A stretch of 64,000 nt of DNA from Kitasatospora cheerisanensis KCTC 2395 (GTDB lineage: Bacteria; Actinomycetota; Actinomycetes; Streptomycetales; Streptomycetaceae). The notes beneath the pieces were generated by a model that had not been told where the DNA came from, did no database searches, and worked only from the letters and a program-made list of their open reading frames with translations. A program made the translations under genes and the position numbers. Where the stretch lies: the NCBI RefSeq assembly GCF_000696185.1, contig NZ_KK853997.1, positions 4,671,981 to 4,735,980 on the forward strand, read 5' to 3'. Shown piece by piece: positions 15,837-28,566 of this stretch (within the stretch, counting starts at the first letter, position 1; each line of letters opens with the position of its first letter).

Positions 15837-18417
15837 CGCTCGCCCCCGGCGGTGCGTATGTCGATCAGCGACAGCGCGTGCTCGGCGCGGCGGCCCGCCT
15901 CGGCGGCGTCCGCACCGGTGGTGACGACCAGTCCGGCCCGCTCCCAGGAGCTGACGGTGGTGCGGACGGTGGCGCCCGGCGCGACCGACAGGTGCAGCTC
16001 GGCGACGCCCGGCGCGGCCTCGGCCCGCTCGGCGCCGGTGACGGACTCCACCACGCCCGGACGGGCGATCAGGAACCTCACCGCGGAGCCCCGTCGGGCG
16101 GTCAGCGGGCCGACCGGGCCCTCGCCGGTGAGCACCCGCAGCAGGTTGGCCAGGATGTCGGTGTCGTAGGTCAGGTCGATCAGGATGGTGATGCCGCCGC
16201 CGGGCAGCCGGCCGGCGCACTCGACCAGGTGCGGGACGCCGTCGACCAGGATCCACTCCGAGTGCAGCACGCCGGAGCGGAAGCCGACGGCGGCGGCCAG
16301 CCGGGCGATCGCCTCGCGCAGCGCGTCCGCGGTCGCGGCCGGCAGGTCGGCGGGCACGGTGTGGCCGGTCTCCACCGGGTGGCCGGTGTCCTGCACCAGC
16401 TTGGCGGTGATGTTGGTGAAGCCGACCTCGCCCTCGTGGACGACGGCCTCCACGCTCACCTCGGGGCCGGTCAGCCGCTGCTCCACCAGGAACCGGGCGG
16501 TGTCGGCGTACTCGGCGCGCAGCGCGGGCTCGTCGGCGGCGGTGGTGTGCGCCCACGCCGCGTCGACGTCGTCGGCCGGGCCGAGCAGCCGGACGCCCAG
16601 GCTGGCCTGCCGGTTGGCGGGCTTGAGCACGCAGCTGCCGCCGTGCGCGGCGCGGAACGCGGCGACCTGCTCGGCGGACTCGACCACCGCCCACTCGGGC
16701 TGGGCGATGCCGCTGCCGGCCACGGCGGTGCGCAGCTCGCCCTTGTCGCGCAGCACCCGGGCGGCGGCGGGCCGGCGCCGGGCAGGCCCCAGGCCTCGGC
16801 GAGCGCGGCGGCGACCACCACGCCGTACTCGACCACCGGGACGACGGCGCGCACCGCCGGCGGGCGGGGCACCGCCTCGGCGATCCGGTCGGCGCCGGCC
16901 TCGTCCTGGCTGGGTGCCGGGAACAGCGCGGCCACGCAGCGGTGGCGCTCGGCGAGCGCGGTGATGCCGCGGGCCTCGATGACGGCGGGCTCCTCCAGCA
17001 CCAGCACCGAGTCGGCGGGCAGCTGCTCGTCGAGCTTGGCCAGCATGACGGGGCTGTAGCCGACCAGCACGTGGGTGACGCTGTCGGGCACGGCGGGCAC
17101 CGTGTGCACGGTGACGGCGCGGCGCACCCGGGCCTCCAGCGCGTCCAGTTCGGCGACGGTCGGGGCGTCGATGAAGAACGAGACGGCGCGGTCCTCGGAG
17201 CTGCGCAGCGGGCCGAGTTCGGTGCCCCGGTCGTGGTGCACCAGGACGGCGCGCAGGGTCGGCGGGTCGGCGGGCGCGGACGGCTTGAGCGCGGGCCACA
17301 GGCCGCCCTCGCCGATCCACGCGGGCTCCACGTCGAAGCCCCGCACCCGCACGTCGGCCAGCACGCCGGGGGCGTGCTCCAGGTAGACCTGGCGGGCCAC
17401 CCGGGACGGCGTCGGGTAGGAGGCGGGCTCGCCGAGCGCGACCCGGACGATCTCCGGCTCCAGCGGCGCGCCGGTGGCGAGTTCGTACAGGGTGCACAGG
17501 CCGTCGCCTGGGGTACGGGCGGCGACCTCCATCAGGTAGGCGCGGCCGTCGGGGCCGATCCGCCACTCGGCGTGCGCGACGCCGTCCTGGAAGTCGAGGG
17601 CCTCCAGCATCCGCCGGTTGGCGTCCAGCAGCACCGGGTCGGCGTCGGGGCGGTCGCTGGGGACGGTGTGCGACAGCTCGACGAAGGTGTTGGCGTGCGC
17701 GTCGGTGGTGGCCTTGCGGGTGGCGGAGGCGAACACGATCCGGCCGCCCTGCACCAGGCTCTCGACCGAGTACTCCTGGCCCTCGACCTTCTCCTCGACC
17801 AGCACCGTCTCGTGCTCCGGGTAGGAGCGCAGCAGCTCCAGCAGCGGCTCCGGCCCGGTGACCGTCTCCACGCCCGAACTCGAGTGCCGGCTGGCCGGCT
17901 TGACCACGACGGGGTAGCGGACGGCGGCCGGGTCGAAGTCCTCGCGGGCGTCGGCGGGGACGGTCACCGACACCGGGCTGAACTCCGGCAGGTACCAGCG
18001 CTGGAGGTACTTGCTGCGGCAGGCCCGGGTGGCCCGCAGGCCGGGGGTGCGCAGGCCGAGCGCGTCGGTGAGCAGGCCGGTCGGCTCCACCTGGGTCTCG
18101 CCGACCGCGTACGCGCCGACGATCCGGTACTGCTCGCGCCAGCGGCGGGCGGCCGAGATCACGCCCGGCAGGTACGAGTTCTCGCGGCTCACGTCGCCGT
18201 CCACGAACGCCACGTCGTCGATCACGTACGCGGGGTGGCTCGGGTCCTCGGCGGCGGCCAGCGCGTCCTCGCGCCAGTACGAGGGGGTGATCAGCAGGAT
18301 CTTGAGGCCGCGGCGGGCCAGCTCCTCCAAGTAGAGCGGCGCCCGGCAGACCACCAGGAACGACCCGGTGAGGATGAAAGCGTCCGGACGTTGCCCCGGA
18401 GCCGGCTGAGTGTCCAT
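15833..18417 (-). CDS. Tandem two-domain ATP-grasp ligase (apparent 1-nt frameshift)
   Basis: About 861 residues once the frame is restored. The first module (start at 18417) has VVVKPASRHSSSGV, VEEKVEGQEYSVE and HAEWRI ... LMEVAARTPGD. The frame breaks near 16760-16775: a single missing G inside a GC run separates EAWGLPGAG from RVLRDKGELRT. The second module then has VLKPANRQASLGV, VEQRLTGPEVSVE and HSEWIL ... LVECAGRLPGGG. Both modules look catalytic. Because the same kind of lesion recurs through the window, including core genes, I treat it as a sequence error. It is the counterpart of the 8016-10520 protein. Confidence 0.82.
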
Positions 18418-18451
18418 CAGAGTGTGTGTCCGTCCGTCCGCATGGGTGCGA

Positions 18452-18480
18452 ACCGCTCCCGCCGGGCAGGCGGGAGCGGT
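18452..18480 (-). terminator. Intercistronic hairpin inside the operon
   Basis: A perfect 12-bp inverted repeat (18452-18463 / 18469-18480) with a 5-nt loop, in the 93-nt gap between the DsbA-like gene and the tandem ATP-grasp gene. It is the only sizeable gap in the operon apart from the 17 nt before papC-ligase. No T-tract follows on the minus strand, so it may be a partial terminator or an mRNA-processing or stability element. Confidence 0.5.
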
Positions 18481-18510
18481 CCGTTTTCAACAGGGGTGCC
18501 GCGGGTGGGC

Positions 18511-19119
18511 TCAGTCGAAGTTGAGCTTCCCGGTGCGGGTGCGCTTCAGCTCGAAGAAGTCCGGGTAGTTGGCGAGCGCCCGGGCTCCGTCGAAGATGGC
18601 GGCGGCCTGCTCGCCGCGCGGGATCGAGTTCAGGACCGGCCCGAAGAACGCCACCCCGTCGATGTGGATGGTCGGCGTGCCGACGTCCTCGCCGACCGGG
18701 TCCATGCCCTCGTGGTGGCTCTTGCGCAGCGCCTCGTCCCACTGGTCGCTGTCGCCCGCGGCCAGCAGCTCCGCGGGCAGGCCGACCTCGGCGAGGGACT
18801 CGGCGGCGACGACCGGGAAGTCCTTGTTGCCGTCCTTGTGGATGCGGGTGCCCATGGCCGTGTACAGCGCCGGGAGCACCTCCTCGCCGTGCTGCGCCGC
18901 CGCGGCGGTGCAGATCCGGGTGAGGGACAGCGAACGGTCCACCAGGTCCCGGTACCAGTCCGGGAGTTCGCGGTTCTCGTTCAGCACGTACAGGCTCATC
19001 ACGCGGAACCTGAGGTCCAGGTCCCGGAGCTGCTGGACCTCGAGGATCCAGCGGGAGGTGATCCAGGCGAAGGGGCAGGCGGGGTCGAAGTAGAAGTCGA
19101 CCTTCGCGGTGGTGCTCAC
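18511..19119 (-). CDS. DsbA-fold thiol oxidoreductase, Rv2466c-like
   Basis: 202 residues. DFYFDPACPFAWITSRW near the N-terminus matches the opening of mycothiol-dependent DsbA-like reductases of the Rv2466c group. The active-site region has a single Cys (ACPF). The closing part (VGTPTIHIDGVAFFGPVL) is the cis-Pro loop of the thioredoxin fold. The family reduces nitro compounds or disulfides using mycothiol. In this operon it could act on the nitrogen or sulfur chemistry of an intermediate; that is inference. The GTG start overlaps the stop of the AMP-forming ligase. Confidence 0.78.
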   Translation of the reverse strand: MSTTAKVDFYFDPACPFAWITSRWILEVQQLRDLDLRFRVMSLYVLNENRELPDWYRDLVDRSLSLTRICTAAAAQHGEEVLPALYTAMGTRIHKDGNKDFPVVAAESLAEVGLPAELLAAGDSDQWDEALRKSHHEGMDPVGEDVGTPTIHIDGVAFFGPVLNSIPRGEQAAAIFDGARALANYPDFFELKRTRTGKLNFD

Positions 19120-20792
19120 GCGGCGTCTCCGGTCTCAACTGCGGCGAAGGACTTGCCTTCTGCCGTCTGACGGTAGTCGGACAGCGAAGCGTACTTCTCG
19201 CGCAGCTGCCGCTTCAGGACCTTTCCGGTAACTCCCACCGGGAAGTCCGCGTCGGAGGAGGCGATCTCCAGGAAGCCCAGCTCGGGGTGCCCGGCGGCGC
19301 GCAGCGCCTCGTTCGCCCGGACCAGCAGCTTCGCCGGCTCGGCGTCCCCGGCGGCGGTCACCACCGCGACCGGCACCACGGTCTCGCCGTCCCGGCCGGC
19401 CACCACCGCGACGTCCTCGACCTCGGGGACCTCCAGCAGCACGACCTCCTCCATGAAGACCGAGTAGCCGGTGCCGTGGGTGGTGTGGATGGCGTCCGCC
19501 GCCCGGTCCACCAGGTAGAAGTCGCCGTTCTCGTCCCGGTACGCCATGTCGCCGGGCATCCAGTAGCCGGCCAGCTTGAACGAGTAGGTGGTCGCCGAGT
19601 CGCCCCAGTAGCCGGGGGTCACGGCCGGGCCGCGGGCGGCCAGGTGGCCGACCTCGTTCGCGTCGGCCAGGGTGCCGTCGTTGCGCAGGATCGCCACCTC
19701 GGCGACGCCGACCGGCTTGCCCGCGCAGCGGTTGGCCGGCTTGGTGTCCAGGGTGTGGATCTGCAGCAGGCAGCCCCAGCCCAGCTCGGTGGTGCCGAGC
19801 CGGTCGTAGAACGCCGACGGCGGCAGCTCGGCGCTGCGGTTCGACAGCACCTTGTCGATGTGCGCGCGGTGCACGGCGTCGCCGATCGACACCCACACGT
19901 GCACCGAGTCCAGCTGACCCGGCTTCAGCTCGGCCGACGCCAGCTCGGCGTAGCCGTGCGAGAACGACATCACCGAGGTCGGCTTGAACTTCTCCACCGC
20001 GGCGGCCAGTTCGTCGCCCTTGCGGTCGCTGAGCGCGACGATCGGGGTGCCGCCCAGCACCGCGTACGTGGTGTACGCGACGCAGCCCAGGTGGGACTGC
20101 GGCAGCGCGGTCATCATCAGCGCGCCCGGGGTCTCGGTGTGGTCCACCAGACGGAACTTCGGGCCGGCCACGATGGTGCTGTGGGTGTGGATGGTCGGCT
20201 TCGGGCGGCCGGTGGTGCCGGAGGAGTGCAGGATCACCACCGGGTCGTCGGCGTGGTGGTTCCAGAACTGGCCCTCGGCGAGCTTCGCGGCCGGCGGCGC
20301 CGGCAGCTCCTCGACGGTGCGGGTCCAGGCGATGGACGGCAGCTGCGCCAGGTCCAGCAGCGCCAGGCGCTCCGCGTCGGCGTACAGGCCGACCGGGGCG
20401 GTCTGCTCCAGCAGCGAGTGGGCGATGGGCTGGGTCGCGTTGGAGTTGATCAGCACCGCGACGGCGCCGATCTGGGCGATCGCGTAGTAGTGCACCGAGT
20501 ACGCGAAGGAGTCCTCGAACCAGACCGCGACCCGGTCGCCGCGCTGCACGCCCTGCGCCAGGTAGTACGCCGACCAGGACTGCGCCAGGTCGTCGATGTC
20601 GTTCAGGCTCAGGTCGTGGGTCTCCTCGCCCGAGGTCAGGGTGACCGCCCGGTACGAGTGGACGAACGGCAGCTCCGGGTGCGGGTTGGCGGCGATGGCC
20701 GACCGCACCAGGTTGCCGCCGCCGACGGTGGTGTCGGCGGCCAGTTCCGCACGCTGCTCCGGCGTCAGGACAGTCGCGGCGAACGTTGCCAT
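19116..20792 (-). CDS. AMP-forming acyl/aryl ligase (ANL superfamily)
   Basis: 558 residues. HSSGTTGRPKPTIHTHS (phosphate loop) at about residue 202, then the later ANL core motifs, and the C-terminal GVTGKVLKRQL with the catalytic Lys. It adenylates a carboxylate and passes it to CoA, a thiol or an amine. No carrier-protein gene is in the operon, so CoA or direct amide transfer is more likely. ATG at 20792 is chosen over an in-frame GTG farther up because it clears the papC stop by 17 nt. Candidate substrates are 4-aminophenylalanine-derived or other aryl acids. Confidence 0.85.
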   Translation of the reverse strand: MATFAATVLTPEQRAELAADTTVGGGNLVRSAIAANPHPELPFVHSYRAVTLTSGEETHDLSLNDIDDLAQSWSAYYLAQGVQRGDRVAVWFEDSFAYSVHYYAIAQIGAVAVLINSNATQPIAHSLLEQTAPVGLYADAERLALLDLAQLPSIAWTRTVEELPAPPAAKLAEGQFWNHHADDPVVILHSSGTTGRPKPTIHTHSTIVAGPKFRLVDHTETPGALMMTALPQSHLGCVAYTTYAVLGGTPIVALSDRKGDELAAAVEKFKPTSVMSFSHGYAELASAELKPGQLDSVHVWVSIGDAVHRAHIDKVLSNRSAELPPSAFYDRLGTTELGWGCLLQIHTLDTKPANRCAGKPVGVAEVAILRNDGTLADANEVGHLAARGPAVTPGYWGDSATTYSFKLAGYWMPGDMAYRDENGDFYLVDRAADAIHTTHGTGYSVFMEEVVLLEVPEVEDVAVVAGRDGETVVPVAVVTAAGDAEPAKLLVRANEALRAAGHPELGFLEIASSDADFPVGVTGKVLKRQLREKYASLSDYRQTAEGKSFAAVETGDAA

Positions 20793-20809
20793 GTGGGGCA
20801 CCTTCCGAG

Positions 20810-21681
20810 TCAGAGAGACGTGAACATCCGCGCGCACAGCTCGCGGTAGTGCGGGGCGTGCTCGCCGAGCTGCGCATCCAACTCGCCCAGCAGGGCGGCG
20901 AATTCGTGCTCGGATCCGTGTTCCACCAGGTCGGCGACCCGGCGCACGCCGTCGGCCAGTTCCTTGCGCACCGCCGCCGCCTCCGGATTGGCGGCCTGGA
21001 CGTCCCAGTACACGGCCGGGGCGCCCGAGGTGATCCGGGCGAGCAGCGCGAGCAGCGCGTTGTGCGGGGGAGGGGCGATCTCGCGGATCTTCCCCAGGTC
21101 GGCGTCGAGCCGGACCAGCGCCGCGCCGAAGCCGAGCACCGCGGCGTGGGTGAGCGCCTGCGAGGTGCCCGCCAGCCGGTCGTGCTCCGCCTCGTCCAGG
21201 CGCACCACGCGGGCGCCCCAGCCGGCCACCAGGTCCAGCAGCGCCCCGACCCGCGGCCCGTCGTTGACCACGACGGCGGCCACCGGCCGGCCCTCGAAGC
21301 CCAGCGAGGGCGCGAACATCGGGTTCAGGCCGACCGCCTGCACCCCGGGCAGGTGGGTCCGGACCGCGGCGGTGACCGGCTGCTTCACGGACAGCGTGTC
21401 CACCAGCAGGGCGTCCGGGCGCAGGGTCCCGGCCAGGCCGGGCACGGCGGCCAGCGCGACCGCGTCGGGCACCGCCAGCACCACCAGGTCGGCGTGGCCG
21501 AGGTCGGCGGCCGCCCGGAAGCCCAGGTCGGTGATGTCGCCGCGGACGTAGTGGGTGCCGGCCGGCTCCGCGCCCGGCTCGACGGTGTCGATCACCGCGA
21601 CCCGGGCGCCGTCGGCCAGCAGCCGCTCGGCGAACAGCCGCCCGACCGCGCCGGCGCCGCCGACCACCACGCAGCGCCGGA

Positions 21682-21685
<4 letters not shown>
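20810..21685 (-). CDS. papC: 4-amino-4-deoxyprephenate dehydrogenase (PapC-like)
   Basis: 291 residues of the prephenate dehydrogenase family. N-terminal NAD-binding VVGGAGAVGRLFAERL, then a helical dimerisation domain. In pap-type gene sets this enzyme oxidatively decarboxylates 4-amino-4-deoxyprephenate to 4-aminophenylpyruvate. The GTG start overlaps the stop of the aminodeoxychorismate synthase gene. Its place beside papA and papB makes the amino-substrate more likely than plain prephenate. No dedicated aminotransferase for the last step is in the window. Confidence 0.85.
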
Positions 21686-23780
<2,095 letters not shown>

Positions 23781-23784
<4 letters not shown>

Positions 23785-24080
23785 GGGGCGCTCCCGATGA
23801 CCATGTCCTCCACCCGGCAGGTCTCCTTGATGATCAGGTCGTAGAGCTCGCGCAGGAAGTCCTGGCTGATGCCGTGCTCCTCGCCGAAACGGGCGGCGCG
23901 GTCCTGGACGATCCTGATCCGGTGCGGCTGCATCATGCTGACGTCGTTCTCGCGCTTGTAGTGCGCGATTTCCACACAGGTTTCGATGCGGGCCCGCAGT
24001 TCTTCGAGAAAACGTACGTCAATGCTGTCGAGCTTTGCCCGCAGCGATTCGAGTCCAGCATCGGCCGGAATGTCCGGCAT
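23781..24080 (-). CDS. papB: 4-amino-4-deoxychorismate mutase (PapB-like, AroQ fold)
   Basis: 99 residues, all-helical AroQ-type chorismate mutase. LRAKLDSIDVRFLEELRARI opens the protein, AHYKREN supplies a catalytic Lys/Arg pair, and MMQPHRIRIV follows. The AroQ size fits exactly. With papA and papC downstream, it should rearrange 4-amino-4-deoxychorismate to 4-amino-4-deoxyprephenate. It is the first gene of the 18-kb minus-strand operon, with a strong GGGGGAGG ribosome site 7 nt before the ATG. Confidence 0.9.
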
Positions 24081-24400
24081 GGGCTTACCTCCCCCGCTTG
24101 CCGCCCCTAATCGAAAGCGCCGGAACTATCTCCCTCGGCGCCCCGCTCACGGCGACGACTCTGCCGCCCGGCCCTGCCCGGGGCCATGGCCGCGATGGTT
24201 CGGATCGCCGCAGTGCGCGAAACTCAGGGGTGCACAACAGGACGAAACGGGACAGATGGTTTCGGGTTCGGCCGACTCGGCCGGGCTACCGGACCGTAGT
24301 GTCGAACATCCGTCCATCCGGTCCCTTGCCAAAAACGCCGACCTGAACTCATAGTTTCGGACTGTCTGGCGAATGCGGATCCATTCGAACGGGGGACGTC
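24081..24400. promoter_or_regulatory. Divergent promoter region between papB operon and NRPS gene
   Basis: 320 bases without a gene, and less GC-rich near 24320-24370. For the plus strand, TTGCCA (24326-24331) and CATAGT (24350-24355), 18 bp apart, make a candidate promoter about 45 bp before the NRPS start. The minus-strand promoter of the pap/ATP-grasp operon must also lie here, but I cannot place it. The box TCATAGTT (24349-24356) recurs upstream of the RiPP precursor (30549-30556). Confidence 0.45.
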
Positions 24401-27400
24401 ATGGAAATCCTGACCGCGGGCGGTCCGGATACTCCGAAACGCGGGACGGACGAAGTTCCGTGCCTCACCGACCTGCTCGTCGAGCAGGCGCGGATCCGAC
24501 CCGACGAAATAGCCGTCGAGTACCGGGGCGGCACCCTGACCTTCGCCGGGCTCGCCGAGCGGGCCCGCGCCCTCGCGGGCCGCCTGCGCGCGCTCGGGGT
24601 CGGCCGCGACGACTGCGTCGGCGTCTTCCTGGAGCCCTCCGCCGAGCTGCCGGTCGCCGTCTGGGGCGTGCTGTTCGCCGGTGCCGCCTACCTGCCGCTG
24701 TCGCCGGACTACCCCGACGAGCGAATCCGCACCATGGCCGAGGACTCCCGCGCCCCCGTGCTGCTCACCACCGGGGCGCTGCGCGACCGGCTCGCCGCCC
24801 TCGCCCCGCCCGGCAGCACGATCCTCACCCCGGCCGACACCGGCGACGGACCCTGCCTCGACCCCGCCGAACCGCGGGGCGGCGACCTGGCGTACGTCAT
24901 CTACACCTCGGGCAGCACCGGCCGGCCCAAGGGCGTCATGGTCGAGCACCGCAGCATCGTCCACCAGATGCGCTGGCTGGCCCGGACGTACGGCCTGGGC
25001 CCGGCGACCACCGTGCTGCAGAAGACGCCGATGAGCTTCGACGCCGCCCAGTGGGAGATCCTCGCGCCCTGCGTCGGCGCCCGCATCGTGCTGGCCGCGC
25101 CCGGCGCCTACCGCGACCCGGAGACCCTGGTCGACACCCTGGCCCGCCACGAGGTGACGGCCCTGCAGTGCGTGCCGACGCTGCTCCAGGCCCTGCTGGA
25201 CACCGACCGGCTGCCCGAGGCGAAGGCGCTCAGCCAGGTGTTCTGCGGCGGCGAGGCGCTGCCCCGCCGGCTCGCCCAGCGCTTCGTGGAGACCCTGCCG
25301 AAGTGCGAACTGGTCAACCTGTACGGGCCCACCGAGTGCACCATCAACGCCTCCGCCTGCACCGTCGACCCGTCCTCGGTCGCCGACGGCCCGTCAGGAG
25401 TGCCGATCGGCAGCCCCGTCGACGGCACCGCCTTCCACCTGCTCGACGAGCAGCTGGCGCCGGTCGCCCCCGGCACCGCCGGCGAACTGTACGTCAGCGG
25501 CATCCAGGTGGCCCGCGGCTACCTGCACCGCCCCGACCTGACCGCCGAGCGCTTCCTGCCCAACCCGTTCTCCACCGACCCGGCGCACGCCGTGCTCTAC
25601 CGCACCGGCGACCTGGTCGTGCAGGCCGACGGCGGCTACCGGTTCGCCGGCCGGGTGGACCGGCAGGTCAAGCTGCGCGGCTACCGGGTCGAACTCGACG
25701 AGATCCGGCTCGCCGTCGAGGCCCACGACTGGGTCCGCAACGCCGCCGTGCTGGTCAAGGACGACCCGGCGACCGGCTACCAGAACCTGGTCGCCTGCAT
25801 CGAACTCAGCCCGCGCGAAGCCGCGTTGATGGACCAGGGCAACCACGACCGGCACCACGTCTCGAAGGCCGGCCGGTTCCAGGTCCGCGCCCAGCTGTCC
25901 GACGCCGGCTGTCGCCCCACCGCCGACCTGGCCGGCCGCCGCCGCGTCGACCTGCCCGGCGCCACCCCCACCGCCGAGCAGCGCCGACGCGTGTTCGCCC
26001 GCAAGACCTACCGCTTCTACGAGGGCGGCGAGACCCGCCCCGAGGACCTGCTCGCGCTGCTCGCCGCCCGCACCCCGGGCGCCGCCCCGCGCCGCCCCGA
26101 ACAGCTGGACGCCGCCGAACTCGGCCTGCTGCTGCGCTGGTTCGGCCAGTACGGCAGCGAGGAGCGGCTGCTGCCCAAGTACGGCTACGCCTCGCCCGGC
26201 TCGCTGTACGCCACCCAGCTGTACCTGGAGGTCGGCGGCCCGGACGGCTGCGCGGGCCTCGCCCCCGGCCACTGGTACTACCACCCGGTCGAGCACCGGC
26301 TGTACCTGATCGAGGCCGCCGACGGGCGCGGCAGCGGCCCCGGCATCCGGTTCCACTTCCTCGGCCACCGGCAGGCCATCGAGCCGGTGTACCGCAACAA
26401 CGTCCAGGAAGTGCTGGAGATCGAGGCCGGCCACATGGTCGGCCTGCTGGAGGAGGTGCTGCCCGGCCACGGCCTGGACGTCGCCCCCGCCCCCTTCCGC
26501 CCCGAGACGGCCCGGCTGCTGCACGCCGCCGAGGACGACCACTACCTGGGCGCCTTCGACCTGGTCCCGTTCGACCCCGCCCGGCCCGAGATCCCGGTCG
26601 ACCTGTACCTCCAGGTCCACCCCGGCCGAATACCCGGTCTGATCGCCGGTCAGTACCGGTACCAGGACGGCGCACTGGAGCGGATCGCCGACGAACTGGT
26701 GCTCAAGCGCCACGTCATCGCCATCAACCAGCGGGTGTACGAACGCGCCGCGTTCGGCATCACCGTGGTCGGCCGCGAACCCGAGACCTGGCGCTCGTAC
26801 CTGGACCTCGGCCGCAAGCTCCAGCAACTCCAGCTGAACGGCCTCGGCTTCGGCTTCATGGCCTCCGGCTACAGCTCGAAGACCGGCAACGACCTGCCCG
26901 CCGCCAAGCGGATGGCCGCCGTGCTGGGCGCCGCCGGGCAGCCCGTCGGGCCCTCGTACTTCTTCGTCGGCGGCCGGGTCAGCGAGGAGCAGCTCGCCCA
27001 CGAAGGCATGTACGAGGACAGCGTCCACATGCAGGGGCCGGCCGAGATGATCCGCGCCGACCTGGTCGAGCTGCTGCCCGACTACATGGTGCCCAACCGG
27101 CTGGTGGTGCTGGACCGGCTGCCGCTGACCGCCAACGGCAAGGTCGACCTGCGGGCCCTGGAAGCCTCCCCGGAGACCGACTTCACCGCCGCCGAGCGCC
27201 CGTTCGTCGCCCCCGCACCACCACCGAACGCCTGGTCCGCGAACTCTGGCAGACCATGATGGGACGTCAGTCCGCCTCCGTGCAGGACGACTTCTTCGAG
27301 TCCGGCGGCAACTCGCTGATCGCCGTCGGCCTGGTGCACCGGATCAACCGGGAGTTCGGCTGCGCCCTGCCGCTCCAGGTGCTGTTCGAGTGCCCGACCG

Positions 27401-28233
27401 TCGAGGAGCTGGCCGCCCGGGTCGACGGGCAGCGCGGCGCCTCCTCCTCCCGGCTGGTCCCGCTCGGCGCCGCCCGCACCGGCCGCCCCGTCTACTGCTG
27501 GCCCGGCCTCGGCGGCTACCCGATGAACCTCCGCCCGCTGGCCCGCCGGCTGGACGGCGACCGCCCCTACCTCGGCGTCCAGGCACACGGCATCAACGCC
27601 GGCGAGCAGCCGTACGCCACCATCGCCGAGATGGCCGCCGAGGACGTCAAGGCCATCACCGCCCGCCAGCCCGAAGGCCCCTACACGCTGTGGGGCTACT
27701 CCTTCGGCGCCCGGGTCGCCTTCGAGACCGCCCACCAGCTGGAGGCCGCCGGCCACCAGGTCGACCAGCTGCTGCTGATCGCCCCCGGCTCGCCGAAGCT
27801 GCGCACCCCCACCACCGGCCTGGCCTCGTACGACGACCCGTCCTACCTGACCATCCTGTTCTCGGTCTTCACCGGCACCGTCACCGGTCCCGAACTGGAG
27901 GCCTGCCTGCGCGCCACCACCGACGAGGAGAGCTTCGTCGCGCACCTGGTCGAGCACGTCGACGGCCTGGACCGCGACCTGGTCGAGCGGATCACCGCCG
28001 TGGTCCGGGAGACCTACGAGTTCAACTACACCTTCGCCGAACTGCGCACCAGGACCGTCCGGGCGCCCGTCACCGTCCTCAAGGCCGACGGCGACGACTA
28101 CTCCTTCCTGGAGGGCAGCACCGGCTGGTCGACCACCCCGCCGAGGATCCGCCAACTGTCGGGCGACCACTACGGGTTGCTCCGCGAACCCGGCGTCGCC
28201 GAACTCGCCGACGCCATCACCGACCGCAGCTGA
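24401..28233 (+). CDS. indC: Indigoidine synthase-like NRPS, A-Ox-T-TE (apparent 1-nt frameshift)
   Basis: Domains: an adenylation domain with YTSGSTGRPKGVM (about residue 165) and MSFDAAQWEIL; an oxidase domain inserted before the last A motif, from KTYRFYEGG (about 533) to SGYSSKTGN (about 822); the A10 motif LTANGKVDL (about 906); a thiolation site FFESGGNSLIAVG (Ser about 970); and a thioesterase with WGYSFGARV (about 1097). Order, length (about 1,278 aa) and wording match BpsA/IndC, which cyclise and oxidise L-glutamine to the blue pigment indigoidine. The frame breaks at the C-run 27210-27214, where one extra C rejoins FVAP to RTTTERLVREL. It needs a PPTase for activation, and none is in the window. 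Confidence 0.93.
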
Positions 28234-28244
28234 GGAGAACCGCC

Positions 28245-28469
28245 GTGCCGCACGTCAACATCAAGCACTTCCCGACCCCGGTCGACGCCGAGCAGTCGGC
28301 CCGCCTGGTCGCCGCGATCACCGCCGCCCTGCAGGAGAACCTCGGCTGCACCGAGGACGCCGTCTCCATCGCCCTGGAGCCCGTCGACCCGGACCAGTGG
28401 AACGAGCGCGTGTACCAGCCGGAGATCGTGCAGCGCGCCGAACTGCTGCACAAGCAGCCCAACTACTAG
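28245..28469 (+). CDS. 4-oxalocrotonate tautomerase-family protein
   Basis: 74 residues. The GTG start at 28245 has GAGGAG 8 nt upstream and lies 12 nt after the NRPS stop. Removal of the initiator leaves Pro-1 (PHVNIKHFP), the general base of the tautomerase superfamily. The remainder (LGCTEDAVSIALEPVDPDQWNERVY) follows the YusQ/PptA-like group. Coupling to the NRPS is unusual for classic indigoidine loci, so it may tautomerise the 3-amino-glutarimide-type product or an intermediate. Confidence 0.82.
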   Translation: MPHVNIKHFPTPVDAEQSARLVAAITAALQENLGCTEDAVSIALEPVDPDQWNERVYQPEIVQRAELLHKQPNY

Positions 28470-28566
28470 CCCCCATTGCGTTCCGAACGGCGACGGCCCG
28501 CCGCGGCCGGAAGTCCCGCGCGGGGCGGGCACTTCGGGGCGGGCGGGCCGGTCGGAGGAGGGGGGG

